From Halobacteriales archaeon QH_8_67_36 (lineage in GTDB: Archaea > Halobacteriota > Halobacteria > Halobacteriales > Haloarculaceae): a stretch of 10,291 bases of DNA. The notes below the pieces were generated by a model, which was given only the letters and a program-made list of their open reading frames with translations, was not told the origin of the DNA and searched no databases. The DNA lies in the NCBI GenBank assembly GCA_003021755.1, contig PXQZ01000065.1, positions 1 to 10,291 on the forward strand, in the 5' to 3' direction. The position numbers and the translations under genes were made by a program. Each line of letters starts with the position of its first letter. The first letter of the stretch is position 1. Below, piece by piece: positions 4,501 through 10,291 of the stretch.

Positions 4501-6945
4501 TCAGGGTTCGTACGCGGCGCCGACGACAGAGCGGATGCGCCCGGCGGTCACGTCGCCGATGCCGTCGACCTCGCAGAGGTCGTCGTGGTCGGCGGTCATC
4601 ACCGCCTCGACGCTGCCGAAGTGTTCGAGCAGACTGCGGGCGGTCACCGGTCCGACCTCCGCCACCGAGGCGACGACGTACTCCTGTTGCTCCGCGACGG
4701 TTTTGGACTGTTTCTCGCCGTGGACGCTGACCTCCCGGTCGCCGTCGTCCTGCTCGCGGGTGGCGACAGTTTCGAGGAGGTCGGCGGTTTCGCCCTCGTC
4801 GTCGGTCCGCAGGACGCTCGCCCCGAAGTCCACGGCCAGGGAAGCCAGCGCCCCGTTGATGGACTTCCTGTGGACGTTGCGCTCCCCGTAGAGGTCCCCG
4901 CCCTCGATGACGACGACCGGGCGGGCGTAGTTCCGGGTGGCGTCGCCGACCTGCTCGAACATCGAGCGGTCCCCGCCGGTCAGCGTATCCAGGAAGTCCG
5001 TGACGGTCTTGCGCTCGACGACGACGCGGTCCGAGAGGACGTAGTCGCCGACGGCCAGCGTCTCGAGTCTGGTCACGATGCCGTCGCGGGTCGAGAGGTC
5101 CCGGGCGATCGTCGAGTCCAGTTCGCGCTGGTCGGCAACGATCTCGACGGCTTCCTCGTCGCCGGCTTTCGCGACGGTGCCGTCGCTGTCCTCGCGCTCC
5201 CCGTCGGCAGCGTCGTCCACAGTCGAGACGTCCGCCCCGGCGAAGGCGTCGAGTCCGGCCTGGCCCTCGGCGCTGGCGTCACCGGCGCCGTTCGCGGCCG
5301 CGCCGTCGGAGCCGGGCGTTGTCCCGCTCGAACCGTCTGCCGAGCGACCCGCCCCGCTGCCCTCGTAATCGTCGAGCCCGGTCTGGTCCAGTTCGGCCGA
5401 GAGCTCGCCGGCCACGGTTTTCAGCTCGTCGAGCTCGTTTTGCATCCGCTTCTGGTCGTTGCGGGCCTTCCAGAAGTACGCCTCGTCGCGGGTGTCCTCG
5501 GCCAGCAGGACGACGACGCGGCCACTGGCCTGCCGGCCCGTTCGGCCCTTGCGCTGGATGGCCCGAATCGCCGTCGGCACGGGTTCATAGAACAGGACGA
5601 GGTCGACCTCGGGGACGTCCAGCCCCTCCTCGGCGACCGACGTCGACACCAGCACCTCGAACTCCCCGTTACGGAACCGTTCGAGGGTCTCCTGTTGCTC
5701 GGTCTGTGTCATCCCCTCGCTACCGTCGGTGTCGCTCTGCCCGACGAACTTCCGTGTCGTGAAGTGGTCCGAGAGGAAGTCGACGAGCGTCTCGGCCGTG
5801 TCCCGGGACTCGGTGAAGACGATGACGCGCTCGCCCTGTTCGATGCCCAGCGTCTCGGCCAGCAGCATCCGCGTCCGGCGGAACTTCGGGTGCAGATCGT
5901 TGTAGCTCTCCGCTTTCCGCATCGCCTCGCGAACCTTGGGTTCGCTGACCAGCCGCTGGTCCGCTTTGGAGGCTCCCGAGGAGCGAGCCGCCTCCTTCAG
6001 CCGCTCGAAGTACCGCCGCAGGGACTCGACGCTCTGGGTCTCGACGTAGGTGACGGCGGTCCGGAGCTTCCGAACCTCGGCGAGCAGGCTCATCCCCTGG
6101 TACCCCTCGCTCTGGTCGTTGTTCATCAGCTTCCGGAGTTCGGCCTGCATCCCCTGAATCTCCCGCTCGGAGAGGTCCGGCGAGGACTTTTTGGTTACGC
6201 CGAGCTCTTTCAACTGCGCGAGGCGATCCGCGACCACCTCGTTGATGGCGTCCCGTATCTCGACGACCACCTCCGGCAACTCGATGCGTTTCCAGTCGAC
6301 CTCCGTGTCGTGGGTGTACTCGGCCACGTCGGCGTCGTCCTCGGTCATCACCGCCACCTCCGAGAGACCGAGGTTCTCACACACCTGCAGGATGGCCTCC
6401 TCGTCGTCGCCCGGCGAGGCGCTCATCGCCGTCACCAGCGGGTCGGCGGCGTCGGCGTGGTAGCGGTCGGCGATGTAGTTGTAGGCGTAGTCGCCGGTCG
6501 CGCGGTGGCACTCGTCGAAGGTGCAGTGCGTTACCCGGGCGAGGTCGATGCGGTTGCCCACGAGGTCGTTCTCGACGACCTGCGGGGTCGCGGCGACGAT
6601 GCTGGCGTCCTCGAAGAGGGCGGCGCGGTCGTCCGGCCGGACCTCGCCGGTGAAGACGACGACCTCGTCGTCGGGAACCGCCAGCGCCTCGCGGTAGAAC
6701 TCGGCGTGCTGTTGCACGAGGGGTTTGGTCGGCGCGAGCAGGAGCGATTTGCCGCCCACCTCGTGCAATCTCCGTGCGGTCACCAGCAGCGAGACAGTCG
6801 TCTTGCCAAGCCCCGTCGGGAGACAGACCAGCGCGTGGTCCCGGGCGGCGGTGTCGGCGAGTTCGACCTGGTACCGGCGGTTCTCCAGGAACCCCTCGGT
6901 GACGAGCGGCTGCTCGACGAACTCCCCGTCGGCGGTGGTCGCCAT
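4501..6945 (-). CDS. hef: Hef, archaeal XPF/FANCM-type helicase and fork-structure endonuclease
   Basis: This 814-residue protein has an SF2 helicase joined to an XPF-family nuclease. The helicase has Walker A PTGLGKTT (43-50), DECH (144-147), SASPG (175-179) and motif VI QRKGRTGR (464-471), with an inserted helical region at about 225-350 typical of Hef and FANCM. An acidic Gly/Ser/Asp-rich linker (about 520-598) holds two PCNA-box-like motifs (521-528 and 562-569). The nuclease core follows, with DQR (605-607), GDY (633-635) and ERKTVTD (644-650), so the catalytic residues look intact. The C-terminus has a tandem helix-hairpin-helix (about 763-807). Hef processes stalled and branched replication forks; in Haloferax volcanii it becomes essential when the resolvase Hjc is absent. 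The full length matches the archaeal family. The ATG at 6945 is preceded by a TATA-like element at leaderless spacing. Confidence 0.95.
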   Translation of the reverse strand: MATTADGEFVEQPLVTEGFLENRRYQVELADTAARDHALVCLPTGLGKTTVSLLVTARRLHEVGGKSLLLAPTKPLVQQHAEFYREALAVPDDEVVVFTGEVRPDDRAALFEDASIVAATPQVVENDLVGNRIDLARVTHCTFDECHRATGDYAYNYIADRYHADAADPLVTAMSASPGDDEEAILQVCENLGLSEVAVMTEDDADVAEYTHDTEVDWKRIELPEVVVEIRDAINEVVADRLAQLKELGVTKKSSPDLSEREIQGMQAELRKLMNNDQSEGYQGMSLLAEVRKLRTAVTYVETQSVESLRRYFERLKEAARSSGASKADQRLVSEPKVREAMRKAESYNDLHPKFRRTRMLLAETLGIEQGERVIVFTESRDTAETLVDFLSDHFTTRKFVGQSDTDGSEGMTQTEQQETLERFRNGEFEVLVSTSVAEEGLDVPEVDLVLFYEPVPTAIRAIQRKGRTGRQASGRVVVLLAEDTRDEAYFWKARNDQKRMQNELDELKTVAGELSAELDQTGLDDYEGSGAGRSADGSSGTTPGSDGAAANGAGDASAEGQAGLDAFAGADVSTVDDAADGEREDSDGTVAKAGDEEAVEIVADQRELDSTIARDLSTRDGIVTRLETLAVGDYVLSDRVVVERKTVTDFLDTLTGGDRSMFEQVGDATRNYARPVVVIEGGDLYGERNVHRKSINGALASLAVDFGASVLRTDDEGETADLLETVATREQDDGDREVSVHGEKQSKTVAEQQEYVVASVAEVGPVTARSLLEHFGSVEAVMTADHDDLCEVDGIGDVTAGRIRSVVGAAYEP

Positions 6946-6969
6946 TGGCGTAGCGTTGGCCCCGACCGG

Positions 6970-6977
6970 GGTTAAGG
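6970..6977 (-). promoter_or_regulatory. TATA-like element of hef
   Basis: On the minus strand CCTTAAC lies about 27-30 bases before the hef ATG at 6945, in the 75-base gap after the membrane kinase gene. This spacing suits a leaderless transcript, so hef probably has its own promoter rather than depending on the upstream CBS-glyS cluster. Confidence 0.3.
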
Positions 6978-7020
6978 GTTCAGGTAGCGCGGCGGAAGTG
7001 AAACGACGGACTGCGTCGGC

Positions 7021-7611
7021 TCAGAGCGCGGGCAGGGTGACGATACCAATCCACATCGCGACGGCGCCGAACACCGGAATCGAGAAGTTGTCGTCGACGA
7101 CGTAGCCGGCGATAGTGGGTTTCACGCCGTCGGCGAAGGTGGCCGCGATGCCGCCAAGCACCGCCGCCGTCGTCGAGACGAAGGGGGCCGCCAGCAGCGT
7201 GCAGACGCCGAACATCACGAGCAATACCCAGAGCTGTTTGACGTTGCTGGCCTCGGTCGACCCGAGCAGCCCGCTGATGGGGTCCCCGATAGCGAGCATC
7301 AGCATCGCCGGAAGGGCGACCGTGATCGGGAGGCCGACGGTGACGGCCCAGGCCACCGCGGCCATCCCGACGATGTACAGCGCGTAGCCCGCCGGGTTCT
7401 CCTGTTCGTACTCCCGGGTGAGCCGGTCGTAGACGGCCCAGTCCAGCCCGACGGAGAGCCGCAGGAACTCCAGGACGACGACGACGACCAGCGCGACCGC
7501 GAGAAAAACCCGGACGAGCCGCCAGCTAACGAGGTCGCCACCGAGCAGATAGCCCAGCGGCACCGCTGCGCCCGTCACGTGGACGAGCCGACGGGCGACC
7601 TCGTCGGTCAT
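7021..7611 (-). CDS. Integral membrane diacylglycerol/polyprenol kinase-like (dolichol kinase/CTP-transferase) protein
   Basis: This is a 196-residue, strongly hydrophobic protein with about six or seven membrane segments. It begins with a short cytoplasmic helix carrying the ARRLVH motif (6-11) seen at the start of SEC59/VTE5-type kinases. It has GDPISGLLG (109-117), a conserved Asp at 161 (ADGVKPT) and VDDNFSIPV (172-180), matching the pattern of the diacylglycerol/dolichol kinase and CTP-transferase family. It would phosphorylate a prenyl alcohol or lipid, plausibly dolichol for N-glycosylation carriers or geranylgeraniol salvage; the substrate cannot be told from sequence. The start is the ATG at 7611, one base after the glyS stop, so it is probably co-transcribed. 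Because of the glyS frame disruption, this frame is continuous with the glyS N-terminal frame, but codon position bias and the known family start support a separate protein. Confidence 0.8.
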   Translation of the reverse strand: MTDEVARRLVHVTGAAVPLGYLLGGDLVSWRLVRVFLAVALVVVVVLEFLRLSVGLDWAVYDRLTREYEQENPAGYALYIVGMAAVAWAVTVGLPITVALPAMLMLAIGDPISGLLGSTEASNVKQLWVLLVMFGVCTLLAAPFVSTTAAVLGGIAATFADGVKPTIAGYVVDDNFSIPVFGAVAMWIGIVTLPAL

Positions 7612-7612
7612 C

Positions 7613-9381
7613 TTACAGGTCGTCGAACCCGATGTCGCCGTCGATGAGTCGGTCGACCGTCTCGGCCAGGCCGTCGATTGGCACCCGCTTCTGGGCGGTC
7701 GAATCGCGCTCCCTGAGCGTGACCGTGTCCGCCTGCAGGCCCTCGGGGTCGGAATCCCCTTCGGGCTCACCCAGTGACTCGTAGTCGACGGTGACGCAGT
7801 AGGGCGTCCCGATTTCGTCCTGACGGCGGTAGCGACGGCCGATGGCCCCCGAGTCGTCGTAGGTGACCGAGTGGCCGGCCCGCCGGAGCGCCTCGGCCAG
7901 TTCGCGGGCGTACTCGCCCAGTAGGCGTGGGCCAGCACGGTGTAAATGAGCCGGCCGACGCCGAAGGAGGGTTCGACGACGTGGGGCGTAACGTGTTCGC
8001 CGTTCTCGGTCACTTCCTCGACACTGAAGCCGGTCCGCTCGACGGGGACGGTCGCGTCCTCGCCGTCGAGTTCGACAGTCACTTCGTCACCGTCTCGCGG
8101 CTCGTCGCCGTCTTCTCGCGGACTCTGCCCGCTCGAACGGTCCGCGGAACTTCGTTCCGCGCTACTCGACTGTTCGGAGGCGCGTGCCTCCCTGAACGCA
8201 TCGGGGTCGCGCTCGGCCAGCGATTCCAGCGCGTCCGCGACGGCCTGTGCGTCGCCGCCGAACTCCGGCCCGAGGTAGCTCATATCGGGGTCGACGGTCG
8301 GTCGCTCCACGGTGATTGGCTCGTCGTACTGCTTGAAGACGGTGTACTCCTGGCCCGAGTGTTCGGCGTGTTTCCGCAGGTCGTAGTCGCCGCGGTAGGC
8401 AAAGCCCGTCATCTCTATCCAGTCGCCGTCGATTTCGGCCTCGGCGTCCCAGCAGTCCGAGGCGTAGTGAGCCAGTTCGCCGGGGAGGTGCTGTCGGAAG
8501 CGAAAGCGGTCCATGTCGACGCCGATGCGTTCGTACCAGTCCCGGGCGACGCCCAGGTAGTAAGCGACCCAGTCGCTGGTGATGACGCCCTTGCCGACGG
8601 CCTCGCGGACCGTCAGTCGCTCGACGCCGCCGTCGTCGGCCTGCTGGCTCTTGCCCGAATAGAGCGGAAGGTCGACGTCCGCGACCGTCTCCAGCGGCGG
8701 TTCGTCCTCCTCGGGGTCGACGAAGTGTTCGAGTTCGGCCTGCGTAAACTCGCGCACACGCACGAGGGACTTCCGCGGGGAAATCTCGTTGCGATAGGCC
8801 TTCCCTATCTGTGCGACGCCGAACGGGAGCTGATTCCGGGCGTACTCGGAGAGCTGCGGGAACTCGACGAAGATGCCCTGGGCCGTCTCCGGGCGCAGGT
8901 AGCCCGGCGACGACGTGCCGGGGCCGATGTTCGTCTCGAACATCAGGTTGAAGTTGTCGACCGGCTCCCCGGCCAGCGAGGCCGAACAGGAGGGACACTC
9001 GATGTCGTGTTCGGCGATGATGTCCATGACGTCCTCGTTTGGCAGTGACTCGGCCTCCTCGATGTCCGTGTCGTCCTCGACGATGTGGTCGGCCCGGTGG
9101 GTGGCGCCACACTCGCTGCACTCGACTATCATGTCGTCGAAGCCATCGAGGTGTCCGGAGGCCTCGAAGACGGGTTCGGGCATCACGTCCGGCGCCGAGA
9201 TCTCCTGGTGGCCGGCCCGGACGACGAAGCGGTCGCGCCAGGCGTCCTCGATGTTGTCTTTCAGCGCAGCGCCCTGCGGGCCGTAGGTCCAGAAGCCGGC
9301 GGCGCCGCCGTAGGCGTCCGCGGCGGGGAAGTAGAACCCGCGCCGTTTGGCCAGTTCCGTCAGCCGCTCGCCCTCGTTCAT
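7613..9381 (-). pseudogene. glyS: Glycyl-tRNA synthetase, disrupted by an internal deletion and frameshift
   Basis: This is a class II archaeal/eukaryotic-type GlyRS, which charges tRNA-Gly. The first 487 codons (9381-7921) are intact. They include TYGPQGAAL near 32-40, a zinc site with Cys 88, 91, 129 and 132, motif 2 around 195-212 (AYRNEISPRKS) and motif 3 EPSFGVGR (470-477), ending at TVLAHAY. The anticodon-binding domain then resumes in another frame with LGEYARELAEAL at 7921 and continues 102 residues, through GAIGRRYRRQDEIGTP, to the TAA at 7615-7613. Homologues normally have about 34 residues between these points, including the VAPTTVGVFPLM-type strand that opens the anticodon domain. 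So roughly 100 bp (3n+1) is missing. A Ser/Glu-rich insertion (about 395-432) sits between motifs 2 and 3. The start overlaps the CBS gene stop (ATGA). As an essential gene it may well be intact in the organism, making an assembly error likely. Confidence 0.85.
8143..8197. repeat. Two adjacent palindromes inside glyS
   Basis: CGCGGAAC (8143-8150) and GTTCCGCG (8154-8161) form a perfect 8-bp stem around three bases. Next to it GGAGGC (8176-8181) pairs with GCCTCC (8186-8191), extended by GTTC (8172-8175) with GAAC (8194-8197) across a two-base bulge. Together they encode residues about 395-413 of GlyRS, the start of a Ser/Glu/Arg-rich stretch not needed for the fold. This looks like a small palindromic repeat lodged in a tolerant surface loop. 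Confidence 0.5.
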
Positions 9382-10223
9382 AGACCCTCCAAGAGGTCGA
9401 CGTCCCGCACGACACCGACGAGTTCGTCGCCGGAGACGAGCGGAATCTGTTCGATGTCGTGTTCCATCATCAGCTGTGCGGCCTCCCTGGCGGTGCGTCG
9501 CTTGCTGACGGTGATGACGTCGTCGGTCATGAATTCCCGGACGGCTTCGACCGGAATCTCGACGTTTCGGGTGGGCATGTAGCGCCCGCTGACGGCCTTG
9601 ATACCCTCCCAGGCCCAGTCGTCGTCCTGGTTGGCGATGGAGTCCCCGGTGTCGTCCTCGCCCTCCACGACGCGGGCGACCTCGATGATGTCGACCTCGG
9701 TGACCATCCCCGTCATCTCCCCCTCGTCGTCGAGGACGACGCCGTAGGGCACTTCAGCGTGGGACAGCTCCCGCTCGGCGACGGTCAGGGGCGTCTCGAC
9801 GTAGAGGCAGTTGATGTCGCTGCGGGCGAGTCCGCCCACTTCCGTCTTACCGTCCACGTCGCCGTTGGCGATGGCGTGGACGACGTCGGTTATCGTGACG
9901 ATACCTTCGAGGCGCCCGTCGACGACCGGGACGCGCCGCTCCCCGTCGGCGAGCATCAGTTCGGCCGCGGCCTGGATGGTGGCGTCGGCGGTGATGGTCG
10001 GTACCTCCTCGACCAGCAGTGCGAGCTGGTCCTCGTCGGGCTGGTCGATGAGGGCGTCCCGGGAGACGAGCCCGCGGAACTGTTCGCCCTCGTCGGTCTG
10101 CTTGATGACCGGGACTGACGAGAACGCCCGCTCCTGGAGATACTCCAGCACGTCGTCACGGATGCCCGGAACTTCGACCGTGACGACCTCCGAGCGCGGC
10201 GTCATAGCGTCTGCGACGTTCAT
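9378..10223 (-). CDS. Protein of four CBS domains (two Bateman modules)
   Basis: This 281-residue protein is made almost wholly of CBS repeats: about 1-62 (starting NVADAMTPRSEVVTV), 69-122 (VPTITADATIQAAAELM with VPVVDGRLEGIVTITDV), 133-186 (YGVVLDDEGEMTGMVTEVDI) and 228-281 (FMTDDVITVSKRRTAREAA with GVVRDVDLLEGL). Tandem CBS pairs bind adenosine nucleotides such as ATP, AMP or SAM and act as energy or metabolite sensors. With no catalytic domain attached, this one would act on a partner, or be a stand-alone sensor. The third repeat is shortened and less typical. I chose the ATG at 10223 because a TATA-like element lies about 30 bases upstream; an in-frame GTG at 10247 would add eight residues and would crowd the promoter. 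Its stop overlaps the glyS start by four bases, so it is probably co-translated with GlyRS. Confidence 0.88.
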   Translation of the reverse strand: MNVADAMTPRSEVVTVEVPGIRDDVLEYLQERAFSSVPVIKQTDEGEQFRGLVSRDALIDQPDEDQLALLVEEVPTITADATIQAAAELMLADGERRVPVVDGRLEGIVTITDVVHAIANGDVDGKTEVGGLARSDINCLYVETPLTVAERELSHAEVPYGVVLDDEGEMTGMVTEVDIIEVARVVEGEDDTGDSIANQDDDWAWEGIKAVSGRYMPTRNVEIPVEAVREFMTDDVITVSKRRTAREAAQLMMEHDIEQIPLVSGDELVGVVRDVDLLEGL

Positions 10224-10247
10224 ACTGGCAAAAGGTCCGCCCCGCAC

Positions 10248-10258
10248 CTACTAAGTAG
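10248..10258 (-). promoter_or_regulatory. Palindromic TATA-like element of the CBS-glyS operon
   Basis: The 11-base palindrome CTACTTAGTAG (minus strand) is centred 30 bases before the ATG at 10223. That is the spacing of a TATA box for a leaderless haloarchaeal transcript. Its symmetry may be incidental, or may mark a small operator overlapping the TATA box. It would drive the CBS gene, glyS and the membrane kinase. Confidence 0.4.
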
Positions 10259-10291
10259 TTAACATCGGTCGCGTCCCGCCGTCGAACCCGT

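Noticed and set aside
4585..6975. A 796-codon plus-strand open frame opposite hef
   Set aside because: It is the antisense shadow of hef: GC-rich codon bias removes stops on the other strand. It shows no domain, and hef has all its catalytic motifs.
7927..9048. A 373-codon plus-strand open frame opposite glyS
   Set aside because: Its composition is that of an antisense shadow, while the minus strand encodes clear GlyRS motifs.

Overview
The window is a piece of a haloarchaeal chromosome, most likely from a Haloarcula-like member of the Haloarculaceae. The coding regions are GC-rich with almost all third codon positions G or C. The proteins are acidic, promoters look leaderless, and the malate dehydrogenase closely resembles the well-studied Haloarcula marismortui enzyme. 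The placement rests on recalled family knowledge, not on a search.

Left part (1-775): the first 15 codons of a leftward gene, probably orc1/cdc6, then about 730 bases without a gene. This gap holds two 21-bp origin recognition boxes (ORBs) in inverted orientation, each ending in the G-string typical of halophile origins, plus two AT-rich stretches. With the rightward oapA-oapB-oapC operon that follows (776-2432), this is the arrangement known around the main haloarchaeal replication origin, oriC1. A strong imperfect inverted repeat places the orc1 start codon in its loop.

Middle (2433-6975): oapC converges on the leftward malate dehydrogenase gene mdh, with a strong stem-loop between them. 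Divergent from mdh is a zinc-ribbon protein gene of the Sjogren's syndrome/scleroderma autoantigen 1 (SSSCA1/p27) type, which is split by a frameshift near 3770-3790. A 273-base gap with a possible gene remnant precedes the leftward gene for Hef, the helicase-nuclease of stalled forks.

Right part (7021-10291): a leftward cluster of a four-CBS-domain protein, glycyl-tRNA synthetase (glyS) and a small membrane polyprenol/diacylglycerol kinase-like protein. The genes touch or overlap by a few bases, so they are probably one operon. glyS is broken: about 100 bp appears to be missing after its motif 3. The resulting shift joins the upstream reading frame to that of the membrane kinase, making a 786-codon chimeric frame that should not be read as a real protein.

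The Orc1/OapABC block and Hef concern replication and fork repair, while mdh, glyS and the membrane kinase are housekeeping. I see no mobile element, CRISPR array, tRNA or rRNA. The points most worth checking are the origin architecture, the orc1 start-codon hairpin, the two frame disruptions and the PCNA-binding-like motifs in the Hef linker.
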